From Micromonospora sp. NBC_01740 (GTDB lineage: Bacteria; Actinomycetota; Actinomycetes; Mycobacteriales; Micromonosporaceae), in contig NZ_CP109150.1 in the NCBI RefSeq assembly GCF_035920365.1, positions 558,001 through 622,000 of the forward strand: a stretch of 64,000 nucleotides of DNA, given 5' to 3'. Shown here piece after piece: positions 19,588 through 28,059 of this stretch. The position numbers were made by a program, and so were the translations under genes. A model generated the notes under the pieces. That model saw only the letters and a program-made list of their open reading frames with translations, was not told the DNA's origin and did no database searches. Every line of letters starts with the position of its first letter. The stretch's first letter is position 1.

Positions 19588-19815
19588 TCACGCCGTCGCC
19601 ACCGGGCACCCGCCTCGGTCCCTTTGCTCTGCAGCCATCCACGCACCAGCTACGGACGGTGGCTGGTGCGTCGGCGGCTGCAGAGCAAAGGGGGCGTGAG
19701 GGCATTCGGCCGGCTCGGCGATCGCGAGAAGAAACCGCTGGTCAGCCTGGCTAAGCGCTGAAACGAGGCCGCTCACGCTTGGAAGCCAGGCAAATTCGAC
19801 TACCGTGCGTGACAT
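19588..19815 (-). CDS. Doubtful 75-residue ORF reading into a palindromic repeat
   Basis: It starts at ATG 19815 with a GGAGGG ribosome site 6 bases upstream and encodes MSRTVVEFAWLPSVSGLVSA and more. The last third is translated from the palindrome at 19620-19692. Third codon positions are only about 60% G/C by eye, against well over 90% in neighbours, so the DNA is either foreign or not coding. No family is recognised. It may be a gene relic cut by the repeat. Confidence 0.3.
   Translation of the reverse strand: MSRTVVEFAWLPSVSGLVSALSQADQRFLLAIAEPAECPHAPFALQPPTHQPPSVAGAWMAAEQRDRGGCPVATA
19620..19692. repeat. Long palindromic element, 31-bp arms
   Basis: Arms 19620-19650 and 19662-19692 match at 27 of 31 positions; the only differences are in a 4-base block, and the loop is 11 bases. 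The outer 17 bp of each arm (CCCTTTGCTCTGCAGCC) are perfect. The sequence is less GC-rich than its surroundings. It looks like a dispersed REP-type or MITE-like element. Confidence 0.85.
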
Positions 19816-19910
19816 TAGCGGCCCTCCGCAAGCATCGTCACGATGAGTTACCGGCGACGGGATCCGCTCAGCGGTCGGCTGCGTGCCGGCACGACGGCGC
19901 GGCCCGCGGG

Positions 19911-20005
19911 CCCACACGCCCGGCACGCCCGCGCGCCCCGCACACCCGGCAGGCCCGCGCGCCCGGCCCGCACGCACGCCCGGCCCGCCCGCACGCACGG
20001 CCACG
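19911..20005. repeat. Simple C/G-rich tract of CCCGGCACGCCCGCG type
   Basis: A run of short imperfect repeats of CCCGGCACG, CCCGCGCG and CCCGCACG directly after the stop of the antiporter gene. Confidence 0.6.
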
Positions 20006-20006
20006 G

Positions 20007-21587
20007 CTACTCGTTGACCTCCGGGCCCAGCAGGCGAATCTCCTCGATGTCGAGGACGGCCTGCAGCTCCCGCAGGACGATGTCGTCGATCTCGTTCGTG
20101 TCCCGCAGCCTGGTGATCTCGCGCCGCTTGTGTTCGAGCACGGCCAGCCGCAGTCGCCGGTCGAGGTCCCGGGCCTGCTCCGCCGACCGGCTCTCCTCGT
20201 CGGTGGAGCGGACGTCGTCGAGGTGCTGCTCGTAGTCCGCCCGGATCCGGTCGACCGCGGCCGGCGCCGCGCCGAGCCGGTCCGCGACCTCGGGCAGCAC
20301 CGCCAGCGCGGCCTCGGTGGCCCGCATCCGGGCCAGCCGCAGCTCGCCGACCCGCCGGGTGTCGCCGACCAGACCCGCCCACCCGACGACGGCGGGCAGC
20401 GTGGTGCCCTGGATCAGCATCGTCAGCAGGATGACCACGGCGGTGGTGAAGATGATCAGATCACGCTCGTGCACACGGGTGCCGGCGGGCGTGGTCACCG
20501 GCACCGCGAGGGCGGCCGCGAGGGAGACCGCGCCCCGGAACCCCGCCCACCCGGCCGCCGTGCGCACCCGCCAGTCGACCCGCTCGTCCTGCTCCGCCGC
20601 CCGGCGATCGACGACGAGAAAGGCGAACGCCGCCAGGTGGACCCACAACATCCGGGTCAGCACGACCACGCCTGTCACCACCACCGCGATGACCAGCGCC
20701 CGCATCACCGACAGGCTGGTCACGTCGCGCAGGGCGCGCGGGATCTGCATCCCCAGGAGCACGAAGAGTCCGCCGTTGATCAGGAACGTGGCGAGGTCCC
20801 AGAAGCCGTACGCCAGCACCCGGGAGCGGGCCCGGATGACCCGGGGGGCGGCGTACGCCAGCACGAGGCCCGCGACCACCACCGCCAGGACGCCACTGGC
20901 GTGCACGAGCTCGGCGAGGAGGAACGCGACGAACGGCGTGAGGACGCTCAGCGCGCCCTCGCGCAGCGGGTCGTCGAGCCGCCGCCGGAGCAGGATCACC
21001 GCCCAGCCGACCAGCAGGCCGGCGGCGATGCCACCGGTCGACGCAAGGACGAACCGCTCGGTCAGCCCGAGCAACCCCGGCTCGGTGCCGCCCACGATCA
21101 GGCCCAACCCGACGGAGAAGAGCACCAGCGCGGTGCCGTCGTTGATCAGGCTCTCCGCGTGCAGGGTGGTCAGGATCCGGCGTGGCATCCGCTTGGCCAG
21201 GCCGGCGACCGCCGCCGCGTCGGTCGGCGCGAGCACCGCGCCGAGCACCCAGGCGGCGGCCGGGTCCACGCCGAACCGCTGCACGACGAGCGACACCGCG
21301 ACCATCGTCGCCACCACCAGCCCCACCGCGAGCAACGCGATCGCGAGCAGGTTCGTGCGGATCTCGCGCAGGCTGGTGGTGATGCTCTCCTTGTAGAGGA
21401 TCGCCGGCAGGAACAGCAGCAGCACCACGTCGGGCTCCAGCACCACGTGGGACAGCGGCGGCAGGAGCGCGAGCAGCGCGCCCATCGTGATGAGCAGGAC
21501 GGGGGGCGCCACGCTGTACCGTCCGCCGAGGGTCGTGCCTACCAGCACCGTGACGCCCAGCACCACGATCAGTTCGAGACCGCCCAC
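20007..21587 (-). CDS. Na+/H+ antiporter of the CPA1 family
   Basis: A membrane protein of 526 residues with about 12 hydrophobic segments and a 130-residue charged cytoplasmic C-terminal tail. The ion-binding region reads LAPTDAAAVAGL (about residues 119-130), and a second family motif is HAESLINDGTALVLF with the Asn-Asp pair. It exchanges Na+ (or K+) for H+ to control pH and salt. GTG 21587 has no strong Shine-Dalgarno. It is a single gene, convergent with the repeat-rich stretch. Confidence 0.9.
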   Translation of the reverse strand: MGGLELIVVLGVTVLVGTTLGGRYSVAPPVLLITMGALLALLPPLSHVVLEPDVVLLLFLPAILYKESITTSLREIRTNLLAIALLAVGLVVATMVAVSLVVQRFGVDPAAAWVLGAVLAPTDAAAVAGLAKRMPRRILTTLHAESLINDGTALVLFSVGLGLIVGGTEPGLLGLTERFVLASTGGIAAGLLVGWAVILLRRRLDDPLREGALSVLTPFVAFLLAELVHASGVLAVVVAGLVLAYAAPRVIRARSRVLAYGFWDLATFLINGGLFVLLGMQIPRALRDVTSLSVMRALVIAVVVTGVVVLTRMLWVHLAAFAFLVVDRRAAEQDERVDWRVRTAAGWAGFRGAVSLAAALAVPVTTPAGTRVHERDLIIFTTAVVILLTMLIQGTTLPAVVGWAGLVGDTRRVGELRLARMRATEAALAVLPEVADRLGAAPAAVDRIRADYEQHLDDVRSTDEESRSAEQARDLDRRLRLAVLEHKRREITRLRDTNEIDDIVLRELQAVLDIEEIRLLGPEVNE

Positions 21588-21757
21588 GTCGCACCCCCGT
21601 CACCGGCCGACGGCACGGTGACGGGTACGCGCCGGTCGCCTGCCGCTCCACCATCGTGGTACGGCGGTCCGGCGCGGCACCCACGAACCCGGAAACAGAC
21701 AACATGCCCGCCGGTGTCGACGGCGGCGGCCTCGGGCACGGCACGCCGCGCGGCGCG

Positions 21758-23539
21758 TCAGGGGCCGGTGCCGTGCCAGGAGCGCCAGAGGGCCGCGTAG
21801 GAGCCGTCGGCCGCGACCAGTTCGTCGTGCGAGCCGATCTCGGCGATCCGGCCGTCCTCCACCACCGCCACCCGGTCGGCGTCGTGCGCCGAGAAGAGGC
21901 GGTGCGCGATGGCCACGACCGTACGGCCCTGGAGGACGGCCGCGAGGGACCGCTCCAGGTGCCGGGCGGCGCGGGGGTCGATCAGCGAGGTGGCCTCGTC
22001 CAGCACCAGGGTGTGCGGGTCGGCCAGCACCAGCCTCGCCAGCGCCAACTGCTGCGCCTGCGCGGGCGACAGCGGGTGCCCGCCGGCGCCGACCACGGTG
22101 TCCAGCCCGTCCGGCAGCCCGTCGGCCCACTCCAACGCGTCGACGGCGGTCAGCGCCGACCTCACGGCCATCTCGTCGGCGCCCGGTCGCACCATCGCCA
22201 CGTTCTCCCGCAGCGTGCCGATGAAGACGTGGTGCTCCTGGGTGACCAGGGCGACGTGCGTACGCAGCTCGGACAGGGGCAGCTCGTCGAGTCGCCGGCC
22301 GGCCACCGTGACCGAGCCGGTACGGGGCGCGTGCACCCCGGCGAGCAGCCGGCCGAGCGTGGACTTGCCGGCGCCCGAGGGGCCCACCATGGCCAGCTTC
22401 TCTCCCGGCTCCGGCAGCAGGGTCACCCCGTGCAGCACGTCCCGGCCCTCCCGGTACGCGTACCGGACGTCCCTGGCGGCGAGCCGCCGCTCCCCCGGTG
22501 GCGGAGGATCGGGCGGGCCCGCAGAGCCCGCGGCGGGCCGGGTCGGGGAGCCGGCCGGCGGGTCGGCGTCGGCCACCCCGAGCAGGCGCGCCATGGAGGC
22601 GCCGCCGACCTGCAACTCGTCCAGCCAGGAGAGCAGCCGGTCGACCGGGTCGATCAACGCCTGCACGTAGAGCGTGGCGGCGGTGACCTCGCCGAGGCTC
22701 ACCCAGCCCTTCAGGTGGAACCAGCCGCCGATGATCAACGTGGCCACCACCGGCAGCACGTAGCCGATCTCGGCGATCGGGAAGAACACCGTGCGCAGCC
22801 GCAGGGTGTAGCGCTCGGCCGCGTACGACCGGCGGATGTCGGCGTCGGTGCGGGCCCGGCGGCGCGCCTGCTGCCGCAGCGCCTCCGTGGTCCGCGAACC
22901 CTCGACGGTCTCGCTGATGCCGTCGGTGATGTCGGAGTAGGCGGCGTTCTCCCGCAGGTAGCCGGCAGGCGCGCGGCGCAGGTACCAGCGGGTGCCCGCC
23001 CACAGCAGCGGCACCGCGAGCAGGCAGGGCAGCGCGAACAGCGGGTCGACGAGGAGCAGCGCGCCGACGATGAAGCAGCCGGTGACGATCGCGATCAGCG
23101 TCTCCGGCACCGCGAACCGGACCGTCCGCGACAGCGCGGAGACGTCCCGGGACGTCCGGGTGAGCAGGTCGCCCGTGCCGGCCCGCTCCACGGTGGCCAG
23201 CGGCAGCGCCAGGATCCGGTCGACGAACTCCTCGCGCAGCTCGGCCAGCACCCGCTCGCCGAGCCGGGCCGACGCCAGGTGGGCGAAGCGGACCAGCACC
23301 GACTGCACCAGCACGAACCCGGCGATCAGCAGGGCGATCCGGTCCACGGTGACGCCGGACGTGCCGCGGGAGATCCCCTCGACCAGGTCGCCGAGCAGCC
23401 ACGGCGCGACCAGGCCGGCGGCGGCGGCCAGCGCGTGCAGGCCGAGCGCGGCTCCGAGCGCCCTCGGATGCCGGCGGGCCAGCGTGCGGGCGTAGCGGCG
23501 CACCTGGCGCCCGTCGGCGACCGGCAGAGCGGTGGCCAT
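21758..23539 (-). CDS. ABC exporter half B (catalytic Walker A/B, weak signature)
   Basis: A membrane-ATPase half-transporter of 593 residues: six membrane segments, then a nucleotide-binding domain. Walker A GPSGAGKST (386-394), Walker B LVLDEA (Asp514-Glu515) and switch His546 are intact. The signature motif reads LSPAQ (490-494) instead of LSGGQ. It overlaps the partner gene by ATGA and must pair with it, because half A supplies the good signature. The cargo is unknown; such pairs export lipids, peptides or drugs. Confidence 0.88.
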   Translation of the reverse strand: MATALPVADGRQVRRYARTLARRHPRALGAALGLHALAAAAGLVAPWLLGDLVEGISRGTSGVTVDRIALLIAGFVLVQSVLVRFAHLASARLGERVLAELREEFVDRILALPLATVERAGTGDLLTRTSRDVSALSRTVRFAVPETLIAIVTGCFIVGALLLVDPLFALPCLLAVPLLWAGTRWYLRRAPAGYLRENAAYSDITDGISETVEGSRTTEALRQQARRRARTDADIRRSYAAERYTLRLRTVFFPIAEIGYVLPVVATLIIGGWFHLKGWVSLGEVTAATLYVQALIDPVDRLLSWLDELQVGGASMARLLGVADADPPAGSPTRPAAGSAGPPDPPPPGERRLAARDVRYAYREGRDVLHGVTLLPEPGEKLAMVGPSGAGKSTLGRLLAGVHAPRTGSVTVAGRRLDELPLSELRTHVALVTQEHHVFIGTLRENVAMVRPGADEMAVRSALTAVDALEWADGLPDGLDTVVGAGGHPLSPAQAQQLALARLVLADPHTLVLDEATSLIDPRAARHLERSLAAVLQGRTVVAIAHRLFSAHDADRVAVVEDGRIAEIGSHDELVAADGSYAALWRSWHGTGP

Positions 23540-25239
23540 CAGTCCTCCCCCCGGCTGACCGTCGCCCGGTAGCGCGGCTCGCCGTCGAGCAGTGCGGTGT
23601 GCGACCCCTCGGCCACCACCTTGCCGTCCTCCACGAAGATCACGTGGTCGGCGCGGTGCAGCACGAGCGGGCTGGTGGTGCAGACCAGGGTGGTCCGGCC
23701 CGCCCGGGCGGCGCCGAGCCGGTCCGCGATGCGGGCCTCGGTGTGCGCGTCCACGGCGCTGGTCGGCTCCACCAGCAGCAGGATCTCCGGGTCGGCGACC
23801 AGCGCCCGGGCCAGCCGCAGCCGCTGCTGCTGGCCGCCGGAGAACTCCCGGCCGCGCTCGGCGACCGCGCTGTCCAGCCCCGCCGGCAGGGCCTCGACGA
23901 TGTCGGTGGCGCTCGCCGCCGTCAGCGCCGCTTCGAGCGTCGCGTCGTCGGCCCGGTCGCGCGGGTCCAGCTCCGCGCGGAGCGGGCCGGTGAACAGGTG
24001 CGCGTCGTTGTCGGCCACCAGGATCCGCTCCCGCACCGTCGCCAGCGCCACCTCCCGCAGCGGTACGCCGTGCAGCGTCGCGTCCGAGTCGACGTACCGG
24101 CCGAGGCGGTCCACGACCGCCGCCGCGTCCTCGGGGGCGGTGGCGGCGAGCGCGGTGAACCGGCCCGGCCGTACCGTCACGCCGGAGGCCACGTCGACCA
24201 GCTCGCCGGGGCCGTCCGGCAGGGCGGTCGGGCGGGCCGGGTCGAGCAGTTCCGGGGTGAGCCGCAGCAGCCGCACCACCCGCCGGGCGGCGACGTGCCC
24301 CCGGGTCAGCTTGTCCACCGCCTCGGTGAGCTGCCGCAGCGGGCTGACCAGGAACGCCGTGTAGCCGTAGAACGCCACCAGCTCACCGGCGCTGATCTCG
24401 CCGCGCAGCGCGAACCGGGCGCCCAGCCAGGTGACCAGCACCAGGAACGCCCCCGGGAGCAGCACCTGGGCCGCCTCCAGCAGCGACTCGACGCGGGCCA
24501 CCCGCAGGCCGTCGGCGCGCAGCGCCTGCGACCGCGACCGGTAGCGGGCGGAGAGCACCGGCTCGCCGCCGACGCCGCGCAGCACCCGCAGCCCGGAGAC
24601 GATGTCGCCGGCCCGGGCGGTCAGCGCCCCCTCCGAGTCCCGGTACGCCTGCTGCTGCCGGTGCAGCGGCCGGATGAGCAGCCCGACGACCGCCATCAGC
24701 AGCGGCACCCCGAGCACCACGACCAGTCCGAGCGGTACGGAGGCGCCGAGCAGGAGCACCCCGACGGTCACGATCGCCACGATCGCGCCGGTGCCCCGGG
24801 CGGTGATGTCGATGGCCGCACCGATCTGGCTGATGTCGGCCGTACCGATGCTCACCACCTCGCCGGCGGACACCCGCCGGGGCAGCGCGGCGCCGAGCCG
24901 GTTCGCCGCGCCCACGGTCAACTGCACCGTCCGGTACGCCCCGGCGAGGAAGTTGTGCACCGCGCAGTAGTGCCGCAGGATCCCCGCGGCCGCCTGGAAC
25001 ACGCCCAGCCCGAGCAGCACCAGCCCCCAGGTGAGCAGCGCCTCCTCGTCCCGGCGGGTGAGCCCGTCGACGGCCCGGCCGACGGCCGCCGGCACCAGCG
25101 CCTGGGCGACCATCCAGACGACGCCCAGCAGGATGCCGACGGTGAGCAGCGCCTTGTGCCGCCCGGCCAGCCACACGAGGTAGCGGGTCGCCGAGCGGAT
25201 GTCGGGTACGCCGGGGTCACCGGCCGGTGAGAAGCGCAT
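23539..25239 (-). CDS. ABC exporter half A (destroyed Walker A, B and H-loop)
   Basis: The first gene of the pair, 566 residues with six membrane segments. Where Walker A should be the sequence reads LAATAPEDAA (364-373), with no P-loop Gly-Lys-Ser. Walker B reads LLLVEP (Val490 replaces Asp) and the H-loop is CTTSP with no His. The signature FSGGQ (466-470) is intact. The half therefore cannot hydrolyse ATP in its own site, but completes the partner's site. A TAGCGT box 9 bases before ATG 25239 suggests a very short leader. Confidence 0.88.
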   Translation of the reverse strand: MRFSPAGDPGVPDIRSATRYLVWLAGRHKALLTVGILLGVVWMVAQALVPAAVGRAVDGLTRRDEEALLTWGLVLLGLGVFQAAAGILRHYCAVHNFLAGAYRTVQLTVGAANRLGAALPRRVSAGEVVSIGTADISQIGAAIDITARGTGAIVAIVTVGVLLLGASVPLGLVVVLGVPLLMAVVGLLIRPLHRQQQAYRDSEGALTARAGDIVSGLRVLRGVGGEPVLSARYRSRSQALRADGLRVARVESLLEAAQVLLPGAFLVLVTWLGARFALRGEISAGELVAFYGYTAFLVSPLRQLTEAVDKLTRGHVAARRVVRLLRLTPELLDPARPTALPDGPGELVDVASGVTVRPGRFTALAATAPEDAAAVVDRLGRYVDSDATLHGVPLREVALATVRERILVADNDAHLFTGPLRAELDPRDRADDATLEAALTAASATDIVEALPAGLDSAVAERGREFSGGQQQRLRLARALVADPEILLLVEPTSAVDAHTEARIADRLGAARAGRTTLVCTTSPLVLHRADHVIFVEDGKVVAEGSHTALLDGEPRYRATVSRGED

Positions 25240-25248
25240 GGCCCACCG

Positions 25249-25254
25249 ACGCTA
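25249..25254 (-). promoter_or_regulatory. -10 element TAGCGT of the ABC exporter operon
   Basis: TAGCGT ends 9 bases before ATG 25239, giving an expected leader of only two or three bases. Confidence 0.45.
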
Positions 25255-25342
25255 GGTGGCGGGCCGGTCACCCCGCCAACCAATTACCGCCTCGGCGTGC
25301 CGTGGCTCACGTGTCCTCCGCCCTCGGCCGGCCGGCCCGGGC

Positions 25343-25606
25343 TCAGCGGTCGACCTGCGTGAAGTCCCAGGAGTGCGGCGGGCGGGCCAGCAGCGTCGCC
25401 GGGGGCTCCGGCAGCGGACGCGGGTTGCTGCGCCACTTGGAGATGACCACCACCCGGTGGTCGGTGGAGGAGAACACCTCGCTGGACAGGTGCATCGGGT
25501 CGTGCTCGAACTCGGGCAGCGCGGTGTCGCACACCCAGGTGATCAGGTCCGCGGCGCCGTACGGCTCCGCCCGCGCCTCCCACATCCGCACGATCACGTC
25601 AGCCAT
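25343..25606 (-). CDS. Conserved hypothetical protein, 87 residues
   Basis: A small protein starting MADVIVRMWEARAEPYGAAD. Strand-helix-strand character and a VVVISKWRS strand near residue 55 resemble the ferredoxin-like dimeric barrel of ABM or EthD proteins, but no catalytic residues are evident. It is the last gene after tsaD, 9 bp downstream. ATG 25606 has GAGG too close; GTG 25594, four codons in, is better spaced and could be the real start. No function is proposed. Confidence 0.6.
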   Translation of the reverse strand: MADVIVRMWEARAEPYGAADLITWVCDTALPEFEHDPMHLSSEVFSSTDHRVVVISKWRSNPRPLPEPPATLLARPPHSWDFTQVDR

Positions 25607-25615
25607 CCTCGGGGT

Positions 25616-26662
25616 TCAGACGCTGACTGTCGTCAGCGGCATGGCGGAGTCGGCGGGCAGGTCCAGCCGGCTCGGCGCGACACCCGAGGCGACCAGGTGC
25701 GAGCCGAGGGCGGCGACCATCGCGCCGTTGTCCGTACAGAGCCCGGGTCGGGGCACCCGGACCCTGATGCCGTACGCGGCGGCGCGGTCCTCGGCCATCA
25801 CCCGCAGCCGGGAGTTGGCCGCCACGCCCCCGCCGATCACCAGCGTCTCGACGCCGGTGGACCGGCAGGCGTCCAGCGCCTTGCGTACCAGCACGTCGCA
25901 GACCGCCTCCTGGAAGGACGCGGCCACGTCGGCGACGGGCACCGGCTCACCGGCGCGCTGCCGCGCCTCGACCCACCGGGCCACCGCCGTCTTCAGTCCG
26001 GAGAAGGAGAAGTCGTAGCGGTGGGCGGCGAGGTCCTTGGGGGCGGTCAGGCCGCGCGGGAAGCCGATGGCCGCCGGGTCGCCGGCCCGGGCCTCCCGGT
26101 CGATGTACGGGCCGCCGGGGAACGGCAGCCCGAGCAGCCGGGCCACCTTGTCGAACGCCTCGCCGGCCGCGTCGTCGATGGTGGCGCCGAGCGGGGTGAC
26201 GCCCCGGGCCAGGTCGTCGACGAGCAGCAGGGAGGAGTGCCCGCCGGAGACCAGCAGGGCGATCGCCGGCTCGGGCAGCGGGCCGTGTTCCAGGGTGTCC
26301 ACGGCGACGTGCGCGGCGAGGTGGTTGACGCCGTAGACCGGCTTCTCGGCGGCGAGCGCGTAGCCCTTCGCGGCGGCCACCCCCACCAGCAGCGCGCCGG
26401 CCAGTCCCGGGCCGGAGGTGACCGCGATCGCGTCGATGTCGGCGAGGGTCACCCCCGCCTCCTTCAACGCCCGGTCCATGGTCGGCACGATGGCCTCCAG
26501 GTGGGCCCGGCTGGCCACCTCGGGCACCACGCCGCCGAAGCGGGCGTGCTGCTCGACGCTGGAGGCGAGCGCGTCGGCCAGCAGGGTGTGCCCGCGTACG
26601 ATGCCGACCCCGGTCTCGTCGCAGGAGGTCTCGATGCCGAGGATCAGGGGCTCGTCACTCAT
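25616..26662 (-). CDS. tsaD: tRNA N6-threonylcarbamoyladenosine synthase TsaD
   Basis: The catalytic subunit for t6A37 modification of ANN-decoding tRNAs; it transfers the threonylcarbamoyl group. The 348-residue ASKHA-fold protein starts [17 protein letters not shown], carries the iron-binding histidines in NHLAAHV, and has SGGHSSLLL and [11 protein letters not shown]. It overlaps rimI by 8 bp. Partners TsaB (27231..27908) and TsaE (29801..30283) are close by. Confidence 0.97.
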   Translation of the reverse strand: MSDEPLILGIETSCDETGVGIVRGHTLLADALASSVEQHARFGGVVPEVASRAHLEAIVPTMDRALKEAGVTLADIDAIAVTSGPGLAGALLVGVAAAKGYALAAEKPVYGVNHLAAHVAVDTLEHGPLPEPAIALLVSGGHSSLLLVDDLARGVTPLGATIDDAAGEAFDKVARLLGLPFPGGPYIDREARAGDPAAIGFPRGLTAPKDLAAHRYDFSFSGLKTAVARWVEARQRAGEPVPVADVAASFQEAVCDVLVRKALDACRSTGVETLVIGGGVAANSRLRVMAEDRAAAYGIRVRVPRPGLCTDNGAMVAALGSHLVASGVAPSRLDLPADSAMPLTTVSV

Positions 26663-27116
26663 CGCTCACATCCTGCGTGCGCTGCATGACCAGCGCGTCG
26701 GTGTTGCTCGGTTGGTAGTAGCCGCGCCGTACGCCGATCGGCTCGAAGCCGTACGTCGCGTAGAGCTTCTGGGCGGGGGCGTTGTCCGCCGCGACCTCCA
26801 GCAGGACGCTGCGGACGCCGAGCCGGGCGGCCTCGGCGAGCAGCGCCTCCAGCAGGAGCCGGCCGACGCCGCGCCGCTGGGCGTCCCGGCGCACCGCGAC
26901 GTTCTGCACCCACGCCTCGTCGGGCGGGGCCACGGCGAGCCCGGCGTAGCCGAGCAGGTCGCCGTCGTCGCCGGTGGCGACCAGGTAGAAGTGCCCGTTG
27001 GCCAGCTCGTTCCAGAACATCGCCGCCGACCACTGCTCGGCGCCGAACAGGTCCGCCTCGATCGGCAGCACCTCGTCGACGTGCCACCACCGCAACCGCC
27101 CCAGCCGCACGCTCAC
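26655..27116 (-). CDS. rimI: Ribosomal protein S18-type N-acetyltransferase RimI
   Basis: A GNAT acetyltransferase of 153 residues. The acetyl-CoA phosphate loop RRGVG lies in [18 protein letters not shown], followed by [21 protein letters not shown], the RimI hallmark. In E. coli RimI acetylates S18; in actinobacteria TsaD-linked RimI may have wider targets. GTG 27116 overlaps the stop of a mini-ORF (GTGA) that carries its ribosome site GAGGTG. Confidence 0.92.
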   Translation of the reverse strand: MSVRLGRLRWWHVDEVLPIEADLFGAEQWSAAMFWNELANGHFYLVATGDDGDLLGYAGLAVAPPDEAWVQNVAVRRDAQRRGVGRLLLEALLAEAARLGVRSVLLEVAADNAPAQKLYATYGFEPIGVRRGYYQPSNTDALVMQRTQDVSDE

Positions 27117-27175
27117 GGCAACACCTCGGCTCGCGACTGCGGGGCTCGCAAACCCGGCTCACTCCTCGCGCTCAC
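27113..27175 (-). other. Relay mini-ORF B between tsaB and rimI (20 codons)
   Basis: GTG 27175 to TGA 27115-27113. The start overlaps the stop of mini-ORF A (GTGA) and the stop overlaps the rimI GTG (GTGA). It begins MSARSEPGLRAPQS. It is the second copy of a 59-bp tandem duplication and differs from copy A only in its last few bases. Confidence 0.6.
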
Positions 27176-27234
27176 GGCGCCACCTCGGCTCGCGACTGCG
27201 GGGCTCGCAAACCCGGCTCACTCCTCGCGCTCAC
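27172..27234 (-). other. Relay mini-ORF A between tsaB and rimI (20 codons)
   Basis: GTG 27234 to TGA 27174-27172. Its start lies on the tsaB stop (GTGA) and its stop on the start of mini-ORF B. The 59-bp unit carries its own GAGGTG ribosome site before the next GTG. Protein function is not implied; keeping ribosomes moving along the message is the likely effect. Confidence 0.6.
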
Positions 27235-27908
27235 GGCAGCACCGGCTTGCGGGCCGTCGCCGCCACGGCGTCCGGGCGGCGCAGGTAGAGCGGGGTGAGC
27301 GCCTCCGAGGGGACGCCGGCCCGGATGCGCTCGGCGGCCAGGGTCGCCAGCACGGCCGCGTCCGGGTAGCGGGGCTCGTCCCGCACGGGCAGGCCCAGCG
27401 CGTCCGCGTACCGGTGCGCGCCGTCGCCGACCGCGGCAGTGACGGCCAGACCGCGGGCGCGCCCGGCGGCGACCGCCGGCGCGGACACCTCCGGGCCGAC
27501 GATCCGCTGGCCCGCGCCGTCGTAGACCGCCCAGTAGATCTCCCGGCGGCGCGCGTCGCTCGCCGCCAGCACCGGCTCGCCGGCGGCCGCCGGGTGACCG
27601 ATGGCGTCCAGCGAGCAGACACCGTACGTCGGGACGCCCAGCACCTGGCCGATGGTGGCGGCGGTGACCAGCCCCACCCGCAGCCCGGTGAACGGGCCGG
27701 GGCCGAGCCCGGCGACGATCGCGCCCAGGTCGGCCGGGCGGGCGCCCGCCTCGGTGAGCACGGCGTCGACCTGCGGCGCGAGCAGTTCACCGTGGGCGCG
27801 GGCGTCGACCGTGCAGCGGTGCGCGCGGGTCGCGACACCGTCCGCCGCGACCTCCACCAGCGCCGCGGTCACCGCGGGGGTCGAGCTGTCCACCACCAGT
27901 ACGAGCAC
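27231..27908 (-). CDS. tsaB: t6A complex scaffold protein TsaB
   Basis: An ASKHA-fold partner of TsaD, 225 residues, without catalytic metal ligands. It begins MLVLVVDSSTPAVTAAL and contains GPGPFTGLRVGL, the TsaB signature. GTG 27908 has no Shine-Dalgarno; a TAGGCT box ends 8 bases upstream, so the transcript has a leader of one or two bases. It is the first gene of tsaB-rimI-tsaD. Confidence 0.95.
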   Translation of the reverse strand: MLVLVVDSSTPAVTAALVEVAADGVATRAHRCTVDARAHGELLAPQVDAVLTEAGARPADLGAIVAGLGPGPFTGLRVGLVTAATIGQVLGVPTYGVCSLDAIGHPAAAGEPVLAASDARRREIYWAVYDGAGQRIVGPEVSAPAVAAGRARGLAVTAAVGDGAHRYADALGLPVRDEPRYPDAAVLATLAAERIRAGVPSEALTPLYLRRPDAVAATARKPVLP

Positions 27909-27916
27909 GGTGAGCC

Positions 27917-27922
27917 AGCCTA
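27917..27922 (-). promoter_or_regulatory. -10 element TAGGCT of the tsaB-rimI-tsaD operon
   Basis: TAGGCT on the minus strand, 8 bases before GTG 27908. Confidence 0.5.
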
Positions 27923-28059
27923 GTCGCCCCCGCGGTCACCCCCGGTCACGCCCCGGCCGGGTGGGATGAGCAGCGAGGCCGACGGCGCGGGCGGCGGGCC
28001 GGGAACCGGGGACCGGTGGCACGGGCGACGGGACCGGCGGGCGGGACGAACGGCCGGGG

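Noticed and set aside
18368-19754. Open frames on the plus strand reading through the CGTGC array (repeating PCRAV peptide)
   Set aside because: The peptides are direct translations of the simple repeat with no homologous domain, and they overlap the DUF4142 gene in another frame.
27113-27237. The tandem 59-bp repeat as a CRISPR-like or phage attachment site
   Set aside because: There are only two adjacent copies with no spacer, no cas or integrase gene, and the copies fit the start/stop overlap logic exactly.
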